From positions 38,936 through 102,935 of the forward strand of contig CAYRNY010000019.1 of assembly GCA_964425755.1 (NCBI GenBank): a stretch of 64,000 bases of DNA. Direction: 5' to 3'. Below the pieces are notes generated by a model. That model made no database searches. It was given only the letters and a program-made list of their open reading frames with translations, and was not told the origin of the DNA. Positions 7,507 to 16,870 of this stretch are shown here, piece by piece. Each line of letters begins with the position of its first letter. Position 1 is the stretch's first letter. This DNA is from CAYRNY01 sp964425755. Its GTDB lineage: Bacteria; Chloroflexota; Anaerolineae; Aggregatilineales; Aggregatilineaceae. The position numbers were made by a program, and so were the translations under genes.

Positions 7507-8667
7507 ATGAACGCAAACATACCTGACAAGTCAATGACCGAACAATGTGCAGCTCTGCTCGATGCGCTCAGCCGGGCGGCGGCGGCAGTTACCCGCGAGT
7601 TGAGTTTGCCGCGCACGTTGCAGACCATCACCGACATCGCGCGTGAACTGGTTGGCGCGCGTTATGCGGCGTTAGGTGTGCCGAGCGAAGACGGCGGTTT
7701 CAAGTCGTTCACCACGTCGGGCATGTCGCAGGAGCAGCTCCAGAAGATGACGCACGAGCCGCAGGCACTGGGCCTGCTGGGCGCGCTGTTGGAATCCGAC
7801 GAGCCGATCCGCCTGGATGACCTGAGCGAAGACCCGCGGTCGGTCGGGTTCGGCGGTGGCCCGCACCCGATGATGCGCCGCTTTCTCGGCGTGCCGATCA
7901 TCAGCCGGGGCGAGCGCGTGGGCAACCTGTACCTGACCGATCCGCTGGATGGCGAGCCGTTCACCGAGGATGACGAACGCCTGATCACGCTGCTGGCGAA
8001 TCACGCGGCGGTGGCGATCCACAACGCGCGGCTCTCCGAGCAGTTACAGACGATGGTGCTCAGCCGCGAGCGCGACCGGATCGGGATGGAACTGCACGAC
8101 GGCGTGATCCAGTCGGTCTACGCGGTGGGGATGAAGGCCGAGATTCTGCGCGGGCAGTTCCCCATGACGCCGGAACAGGAAGTGCAGTATAACAGCATCC
8201 TGGAAGACCTGAACCAGATCATCGAGGACATCCGGCTCTATATCCGCGACCTGCGCAGCGCCCGCGACGAACAGGCGACGTTCAAGCAGCGCCTGGAGAA
8301 CCTCGCGCGGCACTTCCGCGATTTCGCGCATGTCGAGGTCACGGTCGACGTGCCGCCCAGGCTGCGCACGCTCAACGACCGCCAGCGCCACTCGCTGACC
8401 CAGATCGTGCGCGAGGCGCTGTCGAACGTGGCGCGGCACGCTAACGCCTCACTGGTTGAGGTGAAGGTGCGCGAGAGCGACAACAAGCTGATCCTGACCG
8501 TGCGCGACGACGGGCAGGGCTTCGACCCGGATACGGCGAAAGCGCCGGAGAGCTTCGGGCTGCGCAACATGCAGCAGCGCGCGGTGCGCCTGGGCGGTAC
8601 GTTCGTGATCGACAGCGCCCCCGGCGAGGGCACGCTGCTGACCGTGACGGTCCCCTTCCGCCCCTGA
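7507..8667 (+). CDS. GAF-domain histidine kinase of the DevS/NarX (HisKA_3) class
   Basis: A 386-residue soluble kinase. The GAF domain spans about 25-180; its segment FLGVPI and GNLYLTD closely resembles the DevS/DosT GAF family. The dimerisation helix carries ELHDG, with phospho-acceptor H197. The HATPase_c domain is at about 290-385 (N-box EALSNVARHA, G-box DDGQGFD, FGLRNMQQRA). No transmembrane segment is seen, so it is probably cytoplasmic and senses a small ligand or redox state through GAF; a haem ligand cannot be confirmed by eye. Its partner is almost certainly the divergent NarL-type regulator at 6377-7066. Confidence 0.92.
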   Translation: MNANIPDKSMTEQCAALLDALSRAAAAVTRELSLPRTLQTITDIARELVGARYAALGVPSEDGGFKSFTTSGMSQEQLQKMTHEPQALGLLGALLESDEPIRLDDLSEDPRSVGFGGGPHPMMRRFLGVPIISRGERVGNLYLTDPLDGEPFTEDDERLITLLANHAAVAIHNARLSEQLQTMVLSRERDRIGMELHDGVIQSVYAVGMKAEILRGQFPMTPEQEVQYNSILEDLNQIIEDIRLYIRDLRSARDEQATFKQRLENLARHFRDFAHVEVTVDVPPRLRTLNDRQRHSLTQIVREALSNVARHANASLVEVKVRESDNKLILTVRDDGQGFDPDTAKAPESFGLRNMQQRAVRLGGTFVIDSAPGEGTLLTVTVPFRP

Positions 8668-8693
8668 GGCGGCACGATCGCCCCAAAACACAA

Positions 8694-8735
8694 ACACCGG
8701 GACGGATCCCCCGCGATCCGCCCCGGTGTGTTTTT
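8694..8735. terminator. Strong, probably bidirectional terminator between convergent genes
   Basis: ACACCGGGACGGATC (8694-8708) pairs with GATCCGCCCCGGTGT (8715-8729) with one mismatch around a 6-base loop, followed by GTTTTT (8730-8735). The A-rich stretch before it (8684-8694) would supply a U-tract for the minus-strand transcript of the oxidoreductase gene. Confidence 0.85.
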
Positions 8736-8758
8736 CGCTGCGTGGTTACGTGCGGCCC

Positions 8759-9775
8759 CTACGCGCCCGCCGGCACTCGCTCGACCGTGGCGCGTTTGCC
8801 CGTCCGGGCGGAGAGCAGCATCGCTTCGATCACGGCGACATCCTGCAGCCCCTCGCGCGCGGTGTTGCGGTGCGCGGTGCCCTGGTTGATCGCGTCGGCG
8901 AACGCGGCGAGTTCTTCCTGCACGCCCTGGTGCGCCGGCAGCGCGAGCGTGCGCTCGCCCGTGTCGCAGATGATGTGAATCGACTCGCGGTCCATCAGCA
9001 CCGCGCCTTCTTCGCCGACGATGTGCAGCGTTTGCGTCCAGGGGGAATCGGCGGCATACGTGACGCTGTAACTGCCGGTGAACCCGTCCGCGAATTCCAG
9101 CACGGCGTTCAGCGTGTCCAGCGGCGGCAGGTCCGGGTGCATCTGCCGGGCCGTCGCGTGGACCGCGACGATCTCGCCCAGGATCATCCGCAGCAGCGCG
9201 ACGTGATGTACCCCGCCATCCATGATGAATCCCCCGGGGAACGCGCCTTCGCGTCGCCAGGGGGTGTGGTAATACTTGTTGTCCGGCGTCATGGCGATGT
9301 GCTGGTCCAACTGCGCCAGCACCGGCCTGCCGATCTCGCCGTCGCTGACGATCGCCGCCGCCTGGACCATCACCGGCTCGTAGCGCCAGTTCTCCGCGAC
9401 CATCCACACCAGTTCAGGATGCTGCGCGTGGTGGGCGAGCAGCGCGCGCCCCGTAGCGAGGTCAGGCGCGGCGGGCTTCTCGCTGATGATGTGCTTGCGC
9501 GCGTCCAGTGCCTTGTGGATCACGTCCGGCATGAGGTGGATCGGCAGGATGATGTTCACCGCGTCGATATCGTCGCGTGCCATTAGCGCGTCGATATCGG
9601 TCGTGATGTCCACCGGGCGTTCGATCTGGTTGGCGAGGCGTTGCGCGGTCGCTTCGGTGCGGCTGTAGATCGCCGCGACGGTGTAGGTCTCGCCGAGCGC
9701 CTGCAGCGCGGGCAGATGCGCTTCCCGCGCGAAGATCCCCGCGCCGATAAAAGCGATACGAATAGAGTCGGCCAT
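8759..9775 (-). CDS. Gfo/Idh/MocA-family NAD(P)-dependent oxidoreductase
   Basis: A 338-residue protein with an N-terminal Rossmann domain (AFIGAGIFAREAH, residues 8-20) and the family motif SEKPAAP at about 96-102, whose Lys is catalytic in relatives. The C-terminal alpha/beta domain contains GGFIMDGGVHHVALLR, with the His typical of sugar dehydrogenases of this family. Members oxidise or reduce sugars, inositols or related carbonyl compounds; the substrate here is not evident. The gene is transcribed away from the PucR regulator at 9869, which reads in the same direction, with 93 bp between them, so the two may form a transcription unit. Confidence 0.88.
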   Translation of the reverse strand: MADSIRIAFIGAGIFAREAHLPALQALGETYTVAAIYSRTEATAQRLANQIERPVDITTDIDALMARDDIDAVNIILPIHLMPDVIHKALDARKHIISEKPAAPDLATGRALLAHHAQHPELVWMVAENWRYEPVMVQAAAIVSDGEIGRPVLAQLDQHIAMTPDNKYYHTPWRREGAFPGGFIMDGGVHHVALLRMILGEIVAVHATARQMHPDLPPLDTLNAVLEFADGFTGSYSVTYAADSPWTQTLHIVGEEGAVLMDRESIHIICDTGERTLALPAHQGVQEELAAFADAINQGTAHRNTAREGLQDVAVIEAMLLSARTGKRATVERVPAGA

Positions 9776-9868
9776 AATCTTTGATTCCCTTCACCTGACG
9801 GGTATACCGGAGATTGTGGCGCGTGCGCGCCGGATCGTCAAGCAGACGGCGCAACGTGCCGGCCTGAC

Positions 9869-11488
9869 TCACAGAATGCGGCGGATGCGCAGCGCCAGGT
9901 GTACCGCCAGGCGCGTTTCGGGATTGTCCAGGTCCAGCCCGCTGATCTCCTTGATGCGCTCCATGCGGTACAGCAGCGTGTTGCGGTGGATGTGCAGGCG
10001 TTTGGCGGTACGCGTGAGATTGCCGTGTTCCTCGAAGAACGCGTCAAGCGTGATCAGAAAGTCCTCGTTCTGCGGCGTGTCTTCGGTCAGCGGGCCGAGC
10101 GTCTCGTAGTAGAATTTGCGCAGTTCCGGCGAGCCGACTAGCAGCGACAGCAGCCGGTAGACGCCCATCTCCCCGAACGCCAGGGGCGCGTTCAGCTTCC
10201 ACTGGTAGGCGGTGCGGTAGGCGGCGACCGCCTGTTGGAAGCTCTCGCGCCAGGTGCGCAGGTCGCCGGCGCACTGCCCGATGCCGATGACCACGCTGGC
10301 GTCGTACCGTTCGGCGACGCGTCCCTGCACGGCCTGCGCCAAGTCGCGCGCGGCGCTTTCGTCGCCCTCGCAGAACACGATCACCTCGCTGCCGTAGGGT
10401 TGGACCAGCGCGCCGATGCCCAGGGTGCTGGCCTGCTCGTTGCACAGCGCCTCGATCTGGCGCGGCGTGGGCGTGTTTTCGCGCAGGCCCCCAATGTAGA
10501 GCGTGCTGTAGAGCTGGTCCGGCTGGTAGCCGAGCCGGGTCAGGCGCAGCAACGCTTCCTGCTCGCTGAGCATCCCGCCGAGGAACTGCTCCAGCACGTT
10601 GCCTTGCACGCGTTTTTGGGCTTCGCGGATCGCTTTCTCTTTCGCCATCTCCAGCGCGCAAACCGCCGCCCCGTGCCGCGCGAGCGTGATGTCCAGCGCG
10701 TCGTAATCCTCCCCGGCGGGGAACACCAGCGACAGGAAACCACGCCCCATCTTGCCCGCGACGATCGGCGCGACCAGGCGCTGCAAGCCGTGCCCCGGCA
10801 GCGGGATCGAGACCGGGTCCGGGCTGGCCTGGGCGACCTCTAGCCGGTCGCGGAACAGTTCGGGTAGCGGGTTGGTGTCTTCCAGCGCGTTCTGGATGAC
10901 GCTCCAGTCCCCCTGGCGCGTCAGCGGCCCGGCGAAGGCCAGCGGGTTGAAGCGTTTGTCCTGCACCACGACGGTCTTGCCGATCAACTGTGCCAGCAGG
11001 TCCACCAGCACGGTGAGGCCGCGGTTTTCCGTCGAGACCTGGAGCAGTTCCTCGCGGACCTGGCTTCCGCGTGCCGCCACGTTGACCGGCTGGCCCAGCA
11101 GCACCTGCGCGACCTGGTGCTCGACCGCGCGCAGGTGGGCGGTCTCCGGCAGGTCCAGCAGCGCGATCCCGATCGCGTCCGCCGTGTCGCGGGCCGAGCG
11201 GTCGATCGTGCCCTGCACGCCGATCGCCGTCACGTCCATCGCGCCGAGTTCGCGGATCAGGTTCACCAGCGTGAGCTTCTCGTTCAGCAGGCGCAGCGCG
11301 TCCAGCGAGAGCAGCGCCAGTTCGCCGCCGCTGAGGTCGGGGAAGGCGGGCGGGCGGGTGTGCAGTGTCTGCACCCATGTGACGGGGCGCGCCTTCTGAT
11401 CCTGACCGGCGACGATCGTCGTGCCGACCGGCAGCGCCAGCCGCAGAAGTTCCTGTAGTGTGACCGTATTTTGTGCCGACACGGGCAA
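9869..11488 (-). CDS. PucR-family transcriptional regulator
   Basis: A 539-residue regulator with the three-part PucR layout. The N-terminal PucR ligand-binding domain covers about 1-125 (VTLQELLRLALPVGTTIVAG...). A central GGDEF-related CdaR-like region covers about 290-440. The C-terminal HTH_30 domain holds NLTRTAKRLHIHRNTLLYRM near residues 490-510. PucR proteins control purine or amino-acid catabolism in response to nitrogen or metabolite status. It lies just downstream of the glutamine synthetase gene on the same strand, which suggests a role in nitrogen metabolism, an inference from position only. Confidence 0.9.
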   Translation of the reverse strand: MPVSAQNTVTLQELLRLALPVGTTIVAGQDQKARPVTWVQTLHTRPPAFPDLSGGELALLSLDALRLLNEKLTLVNLIRELGAMDVTAIGVQGTIDRSARDTADAIGIALLDLPETAHLRAVEHQVAQVLLGQPVNVAARGSQVREELLQVSTENRGLTVLVDLLAQLIGKTVVVQDKRFNPLAFAGPLTRQGDWSVIQNALEDTNPLPELFRDRLEVAQASPDPVSIPLPGHGLQRLVAPIVAGKMGRGFLSLVFPAGEDYDALDITLARHGAAVCALEMAKEKAIREAQKRVQGNVLEQFLGGMLSEQEALLRLTRLGYQPDQLYSTLYIGGLRENTPTPRQIEALCNEQASTLGIGALVQPYGSEVIVFCEGDESAARDLAQAVQGRVAERYDASVVIGIGQCAGDLRTWRESFQQAVAAYRTAYQWKLNAPLAFGEMGVYRLLSLLVGSPELRKFYYETLGPLTEDTPQNEDFLITLDAFFEEHGNLTRTAKRLHIHRNTLLYRMERIKEISGLDLDNPETRLAVHLALRIRRIL

Positions 11489-11797
11489 CCTCGGTGATTT
11501 CTATCAGGGCGTACACAGTTGCAGTTTTCGGCGTTCAGATTATGTCCTGCGCTGTGCGTTTGCAGCGGCTCTGACAACCGAAAACCGAAACCGTGCTGCG
11601 ATCGAACGATCGTGTTGCCTTCCGGCGGCGATCGCTGCCAGGCTGCGCTGACGGTTCTCCCGGCGGCAGCGCTTTGAATACAATTGCCAAACAGTAACTG
11701 TCTCTGAGGAAAAAATTGTTCGTAAGAATTAAACACTAATTGTTGAGGAATATTCTTGTGTGCGGCGTAAGGCACCACTGCCCGGCGCGGCACACGC
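11489..11797. other. Intergenic region between glutamine synthetase and pucR-like genes
   Basis: 309 bp. It contains the near-palindrome CGATCG-AA-CGATCG at 11599-11612, a possible operator, and an AT-rich block at 11695-11760. A minus-strand CATAAT lies near 11538. No small gene or clear terminator was found. Confidence 0.4.
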
Positions 11798-13150
11798 TCA
11801 ATACAGATTTAAATACCGGTCCAGCTCCCACTGGCTGATCACGGGCAGGTAGTTGTCCCACTCCAGGCGCTTGGCCTGCAAGAAACGCTCGTACAGGTGC
11901 AGCCCCAGCGCCTCGCGGATCAACTCGCTGGCTTCGAACTCGTCCAGCGCCTCGCTCAATGAGACGGGCAGCATGGGCAGGTGCCGGCGGCGGTTGGCCG
12001 CGACGTACAGCTCTTCCTCGGTGGCGGGCGGAAGCGTGAGCTGGTCGCGGATGCCGCGCAACCCGGCGTGCAGCAGCACGGTGAACGCCAGGTACGGGTT
12101 GCAGCTTGGGTCCGGGCAGCGCATTTCGATCTGCGTGCCGAGGTGGTCGGGATCGGCCAGGCGTGGCACGCGCAGCAGCGCGCCCCGGTTCAACTGCGCC
12201 CAGGTCACATATAGCGGCGCTTCCTGGCCCGCGACCAAGCGTTTATAACTGTTGACCAGCGGCGCGAGCACCGCGCAGATCGCGCGGGCGTGGGCCAACT
12301 GCCCGGCCAGGAACGCGCGCGCCTCGCGCGATAGCCCGTAGTCGTCGTCGGGGTCGGTGAAGCAGTTGGCGTCGCTGTCCTGGTCGTGCAGCCACTGGTG
12401 CACGTGCATCCCGTTGCCGGGCGCGTCTGAGATCGGTTTGGGCATGAAGGTGGCGAAACGACCTTCCTGCCGCGCGATCGTGCGCACCGCGCTGCGGGCG
12501 GTGACCAGCGCGTCGGCGGCTTGCAGCGCGTCCGTCGGCGCGAAGTCCAGTTCGTGCTGCCCCGCGCCGACCTCGTGGTGACTCGATTCGATCATCACGC
12601 CCATGCTGCGCAGCGCGTCGTTCACGCGTTTGCGGATCACGCGGGCGGCCCCGTCGGCGGCGTCGAAGTAGCTCGCCTGGTCGTCGGGGCGGGGCGCGCT
12701 GGCGTCAGGCGGCTCGCTGAACAGGTAGAACTCCAGCTCCGGCGCGACCACGTAGCGCATCCCCAGCGTCGCGGCTTCCGCGACCGCGCGCCGCAGTGCC
12801 CCGCGCGGGTCACCCGCGAACGGCTCGCCGTTGGGCGTGTAGACGTCGCACAGGATGCGCGCAGTCCGCCCGATATCCGGGCGCGGCGACTCCCAGGGCA
12901 CGATCGCGAACGTGTCGAGGTCCGGCACGAGGTACATATCCGCTTCCGCCACGCGTGCGAAACCTTCGACCGCCGAGCCATCGAACCAGACGCCATCGCG
13001 CAGCGCGGCGGGCAGGCGCTCCGCGTCGATGGTTACGGTCTTGACGATGCCCGCCACGTCGGTGAACTGCAGATCGATGCTGCGCACGTCCTCGTCGCGG
13101 ATGCGCTGGAAAACGGAATCGGGATCGGTGGAAAACGGCTTGTCGGGCAT
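11798..13150 (-). CDS. glnA: Glutamine synthetase, type I
   Basis: The enzyme condenses ammonia and glutamate to glutamine using ATP, in the cytoplasm, as a dodecamer in this family. It has 450 residues, the short GSI-alpha (Bacillus-like) length without the adenylylation-loop insertion. Motifs in order: WFDGSAVEGFARVAEADMYL, GAGQHELDF with the metal-binding Glu, NGMHVHQ, VAGQEAPLYVTWAQLNR, RCPDPSCNPYLAF, and a C-terminus (WELDRYLNLY) like Gram-positive enzymes. ATG 13150 has AGGTC upstream; an upstream open extension to 13261 is not family-like. A minus-strand promoter with TGT-TATAAT lies at 13225-13233. The nearby PucR protein is a plausible regulator. Confidence 0.93.
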   Translation of the reverse strand: MPDKPFSTDPDSVFQRIRDEDVRSIDLQFTDVAGIVKTVTIDAERLPAALRDGVWFDGSAVEGFARVAEADMYLVPDLDTFAIVPWESPRPDIGRTARILCDVYTPNGEPFAGDPRGALRRAVAEAATLGMRYVVAPELEFYLFSEPPDASAPRPDDQASYFDAADGAARVIRKRVNDALRSMGVMIESSHHEVGAGQHELDFAPTDALQAADALVTARSAVRTIARQEGRFATFMPKPISDAPGNGMHVHQWLHDQDSDANCFTDPDDDYGLSREARAFLAGQLAHARAICAVLAPLVNSYKRLVAGQEAPLYVTWAQLNRGALLRVPRLADPDHLGTQIEMRCPDPSCNPYLAFTVLLHAGLRGIRDQLTLPPATEEELYVAANRRRHLPMLPVSLSEALDEFEASELIREALGLHLYERFLQAKRLEWDNYLPVISQWELDRYLNLY

Positions 13151-13224
13151 GCAAATGACCTGTCCTGCTGGCTGATCGGTTGTGCGCGCGCCGGAATCGT
13201 CTCTGCGCGCAGCGTAAGTTTTTT

Positions 13225-13233
13225 CATTATAAC
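13225..13233 (-). promoter_or_regulatory. Promoter of the glutamine synthetase gene
   Basis: The minus strand reads TGT-TATAAT (an extended -10). Transcription would start near 13218, about 68 nt before the ATG at 13150. No strong -35 is seen. Confidence 0.55.
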
Positions 13234-13486
13234 AAGTTGTTGGCACGACACGACGATTCACTCAGGCAAATTGCACAATCACGCCCCGGACAACCGGAAC
13301 GGCTATAAACAATTATATGACAGAAGTTGTGTGTTTTTCACACGCTGTTACAAGCCAATTTTAGTCTTGTTCGAAGCTTGTTATAAAATTGACACGAGGC
13401 GCGTTCCTTGTGTTACGCTAAGCGAAAGTTTGGCTTGTCGAATGCGAAGAAAACCTGAAAAACGTACCGCTTTCGTCAACGATTGA

Positions 13487-13515
13487 TTGACTTTAACTTA
13501 ATCGTGTGCCATATT
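13487..13515 (+). promoter_or_regulatory. Candidate promoter for the substrate-binding lipoprotein gene
   Basis: TTGACT (13487-13492), a 17-bp spacer and CATATT (13510-13515) preceded by TGC. The leader to ATG 13691 would be about 170 nt. Confidence 0.4.
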
Positions 13516-13690
13516 AAAGCCTGCTGCCCGCTCACCACTGAGGACGCGCATCCTTGAGGGCACGCAGCGCCAGATGGGCACCGTTTCACCATGACCTGAC
13601 GTGCGGTACGGCAGAATGCGCGGCGGCATAGCGTGCGTCTGGCGGTATCCTTTGGGCAGCGCGATACATCAAGCGGAGAGACACGGCATT

Positions 13691-14911
13691 ATGCGGAACT
13701 TGACACCTATTCTTCTGATCGTGGTGCTTCTTGCCGGCCTGGGCCTGACCGCCTGCGGCACGGACGACGAGGGCGCGGCGCGGCCTCACGTCAAGATCGC
13801 GGTGAGTGCGCCGTTGGGGCTGGACCTGGGGCGGAACGTGGTTAACGCGCTGGAGATGGGACTCGAAGAGCGCGACGGCAAGGTCGGGAATATTGATGTG
13901 TCGCTGTTGGTGCTCAATTCGAGCGATCCGGATGGCGACCCGGTCTCGGTCGTGGTCGAGCGCGCCATCGCCCAGCAAGCCGCCGATGACGACGCCGTCG
14001 TCGCTTACATCGGGCCGATGACGACCGACCAGGCCAAAGCCTCGATCCCGATCCTGAACCAGGCGTCCATCGCGCAGATCACCGAATCGGCGACCTGGCC
14101 CGGCCTGACCAAACCGGGCTTTGGACCGGGCGAGCCGGGCATCTATTACCCGACCGGGCGGCGGACGTTCTTCCGCGTGCTACCGGCGGACGATGTGCAG
14201 GCGGTAGGTGGCGCGCGCTGGATGACGGAACTGGGTTACGAGCGGGTATATGTCGTCAGCGCCGGGACGGGCTACGGCGATGGTGTGACCGGCATTTTTC
14301 AGGTCGCGGCGCGCGATATTGGCCTGGACGTGATCGGGCGCGCGACGCTCGATCCTGAGACGCTCGAAGCGGACGATCTCGCGCCGGTGATCGAGCGGAT
14401 CATCAAAGCCGAGCCGGAGATCGTGTACTTCGGTGGCAGCGCGTATCCGGCGGGCGTTGCGTTCGTCGGCGCGTTGCGCGCAGCAGCCCCCGACATGCCG
14501 GTCATGGGCACGGATGGCCTGTTCCAGGAAGAGGTGATCACCGAGATCGGCGCGGAACTGGTCGAGGGGATTTACATAACCATCTCGATCCTGCCCACCG
14601 AGGAGCTGGTCAGCGCCAGCGCGTTTGTCGAGCAGTATACGGAAACGTACGGCGAAGCGCCGGTGCCCTACGCGCTGACCGCTTACGCCGCATTGGAGTC
14701 GGTGCTCGCGGCGCTGGAGCAGGCCGACGAGGCCACGCGTGAGGGCGTGCTGACCGCGTTGGCCGAACTCGACGCGGTGTCGGGCGTATTAGGCACGTGG
14801 TCTTTTGACGCCAACGGCGATACGACGTATGAAGCGCTTGGCGGCTGGCGCATCACCAACGGCGAGTGGTCGTTTGTCGAGGTGCTGGGGACGGACCTGG
14901 CGAGCCGTTGA
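13691..14911 (+). CDS. ABC-type substrate-binding lipoprotein (Peripla_BP_6, branched-chain amino-acid type)
   Basis: A 406-residue exported lipoprotein. A hydrophobic signal ends in the lipobox LTAC with lipidation Cys22. The mature part is a type I periplasmic-binding fold: KIAVSAPLGLDLG near the N-terminus, then YIGPMTTDQAKASIPILNQ, RVLPADDVQAVGG and YFGGSAYPAGVAF, all resembling LivJ/amide-binding proteins. ATG 13691 has GGAGAG at 13675-13680. No permease or ATPase gene is adjacent. The next genes are membrane sensors, so the protein may feed a signalling system rather than a transporter; this is inferred from position. The ligand is unknown, probably an amino acid or amide. Confidence 0.87.
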   Translation: MRNLTPILLIVVLLAGLGLTACGTDDEGAARPHVKIAVSAPLGLDLGRNVVNALEMGLEERDGKVGNIDVSLLVLNSSDPDGDPVSVVVERAIAQQAADDDAVVAYIGPMTTDQAKASIPILNQASIAQITESATWPGLTKPGFGPGEPGIYYPTGRRTFFRVLPADDVQAVGGARWMTELGYERVYVVSAGTGYGDGVTGIFQVAARDIGLDVIGRATLDPETLEADDLAPVIERIIKAEPEIVYFGGSAYPAGVAFVGALRAAAPDMPVMGTDGLFQEEVITEIGAELVEGIYITISILPTEELVSASAFVEQYTETYGEAPVPYALTAYAALESVLAALEQADEATREGVLTALAELDAVSGVLGTWSFDANGDTTYEALGGWRITNGEWSFVEVLGTDLASR

Positions 14912-14974
14912 CGTCCCGCAGGCGGTGCTGGCCGTTTTGCGCGTTATCAACCTAGTGTGTGAAGGATTGCAGGT

Positions 14975-16762
14975 ATGCTGACTGGGAGACAGAGCACCCT
15001 TACAGCCCAGATTGTTCAGCGCACGCTGCTGCTGAGTCTGATCGCGGTGGTCGCGATCGTGCTGGCGTTCGGCGGCATCGCGGCGGCGACGTTCAGTGCT
15101 GCCCAGCGTGACGTGAACGATATCGGCGCGGACGCGGCACGTGAGTTTGACCTGTTCCTGACGGCCATCGAGTCCGATCTGCAGGCTGTCGCGGCGTCGT
15201 TGGGCGTGCCCGACGCAGTAGAGCAGGGGCTACGCGCGGCATTGCAGCGCCATGACGAGATTTTTGAGCTGAGTTACTTTGACCCCTACGGCAACGTGAT
15301 CGCGCAGCGGCGGCGCGGCGCGGTGATGGGTAGCCAGTTCGTGACGGAGCGTCCCTGGCTGGAAAGCGTCCAGGTGGATGAAACCTACATCGGCACGGTG
15401 AACTTTGAGGAGTTCGGCGTGCCGTTCGTCGACCTCGCGGTCCCGGTGCGGACGGCGAGCGGCGAACTCACCGGCGCGCTCGTCGCGCGGCTGGACCTGA
15501 CCGCGTTGTGGCAGACCGTGATCGCCATCGAGGTCGGTCACGAAGGGTACGCCTACATCGTGGACGAGAGCGGCCAGTTGCTCGTGTATGCTGACCTGGA
15601 ACAGGTGCAGCAAGGGGTGAACACGGTCGGCGCGTTCGGCCTGCTGCCCGGCGAGATCAACGCGGCCAGCCCGCTGGGGCTGGGCCTGCTGAACACGTAT
15701 AACGGCCTGACCGATCAACTGGTGGTCGGGTCGAGCCGCGCGCTTGCGAGCGTGCCCTGGTACGCGGTGGTCGAGCAGCCCACGTACGAGGCAGTCGAAC
15801 CGTTCGTGCCGCTGTTCGCGGCGCTGGTCCTGGCGCTGGCGGGCAGTGTCGCGCTGGTGGTCATGACCGTGCAGTTCCTTCGCCGCCGCGTGACCAGCCC
15901 GCTGCAGGACGTGATCGAGGGCGCGCAGGTGCTCGCCAGCGGCGACCTGAGCTACCGCGTCGAGCCGCGCGGCGCGCGCGAACTGCAGGTCCTCGGCAGC
16001 ACGCTGAACCAGATGGCGGACGAGCTGGAGCAGATCAACCGCACACTGGAGGAGCGTGTGCAAGAGCGCACGCGGGACCTGGAGCTTGCCGCGCGCGTGG
16101 CGAGCCAGGTCTCGACGATCCTCGACCCGGATGTGTTGCTGCCGCAAGTAGTGGACCTGACCAAGGACTATTTCAAGCTCTACCACTCGCATGTCTATTT
16201 GCTGGACGAGGACGGGGATAACCTGGTGCTGACCGCCGGTGCGGGAGAGGCCGGGCGCGTGATGCTCGAGCGCGGGCACCGCATCCCCGCGAGCGCGGAA
16301 GCCAGCATCGTGGCGCGTGCCGCGCGCGAAAAGGAGCCGGTGATCGTCGCCGACACGACGACCGATCCGGCGTTCCTGGCGAACCCGCTGTTGCCGGAGA
16401 CGCGTTCCGAGGCAGCGTTCCCATTGCTGGCAGGCGAGCGTGTGCTCGGCGTGCTGGACGTACAGTCCGAGCAGCCGGGGCGGTTTGACAGCGACCTGAT
16501 CACGGTGCTTTCGACGATGGCGAGCCAGATCGGTGTCGCGCTCGACAACGCGAACCTGTTCAGCACGGTCGAGCGGGCGCGCCGCCACGAGCGCGCGGTA
16601 AGCGCGATCACGCAGGCGATCCAGCAGGCGACGAGCCTGGACGAGGTGCTGCAGGTGGCCGCGCGCGAATTAGGCCGCGCGCTGCGCGTGCCGCGCACGG
16701 CGATCGAACTGAAGCTCGACACGGTCCACACGCGGGAAACCAGGACGCAGCCGACGAAGTAG
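14975..16762 (+). CDS. Membrane sensor (dCache-HAMP-GAF) without a kinase domain
   Basis: A 595-residue protein. The first transmembrane helix is at about 16-42, an extracytoplasmic dCache-like domain follows at about 45-270 (GHEGYAYIVDESGQLLVYAD is typical), and a second helix is at about 275-305. A HAMP domain lies at about 307-360, then a coiled coil (LEERVQERTRDLE) and a GAF domain at about 370-530. After a second coiled coil, the beginning of another GAF-like segment (AITQAIQQATSLDEVLQVAA) stops after about 45 residues. No HisKA, HATPase, GGDEF or methyl-accepting region is present. It may be a receptor acting through the next gene's kinase, or a shortened relative of it: the HAMP-coiled coil-GAF part strongly resembles the 1572-residue protein at 16871. 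Confidence 0.85.
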   Translation: MLTGRQSTLTAQIVQRTLLLSLIAVVAIVLAFGGIAAATFSAAQRDVNDIGADAAREFDLFLTAIESDLQAVAASLGVPDAVEQGLRAALQRHDEIFELSYFDPYGNVIAQRRRGAVMGSQFVTERPWLESVQVDETYIGTVNFEEFGVPFVDLAVPVRTASGELTGALVARLDLTALWQTVIAIEVGHEGYAYIVDESGQLLVYADLEQVQQGVNTVGAFGLLPGEINAASPLGLGLLNTYNGLTDQLVVGSSRALASVPWYAVVEQPTYEAVEPFVPLFAALVLALAGSVALVVMTVQFLRRRVTSPLQDVIEGAQVLASGDLSYRVEPRGARELQVLGSTLNQMADELEQINRTLEERVQERTRDLELAARVASQVSTILDPDVLLPQVVDLTKDYFKLYHSHVYLLDEDGDNLVLTAGAGEAGRVMLERGHRIPASAEASIVARAAREKEPVIVADTTTDPAFLANPLLPETRSEAAFPLLAGERVLGVLDVQSEQPGRFDSDLITVLSTMASQIGVALDNANLFSTVERARRHERAVSAITQAIQQATSLDEVLQVAARELGRALRVPRTAIELKLDTVHTRETRTQPTK

Positions 16763-16870
16763 GCCGGTTTCCGGGCGTGCTGGCATCTGTTATGCGCGCG
16801 GGTTGTGTCGAAAGCGACTCGCAATATCCGGTGTTTCTGACGTATTGGTTAGTCTGAGAAGGCGCGGACT

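Larger units (their letters stand above)
13151..13690. other. AT-rich divergent regulatory region
   Basis: This 540-bp region between the divergent glutamine synthetase and lipoprotein genes is markedly AT-rich at 13200-13520. It contains the glnA promoter on the minus strand, a plus-strand TTGACA (13387-13392) with TGT-TACGCT about 19 bp later, and a second plus-strand promoter at 13487-13515. I see no gene in it. Confidence 0.55.

Noticed and set aside
12521..13486. A 321-codon plus-strand frame over the glutamine synthetase start and its upstream region.
   Set aside because: It is antisense to the conserved glnA N-terminus and then passes into AT-rich regulatory sequence; no start signal and no motif.
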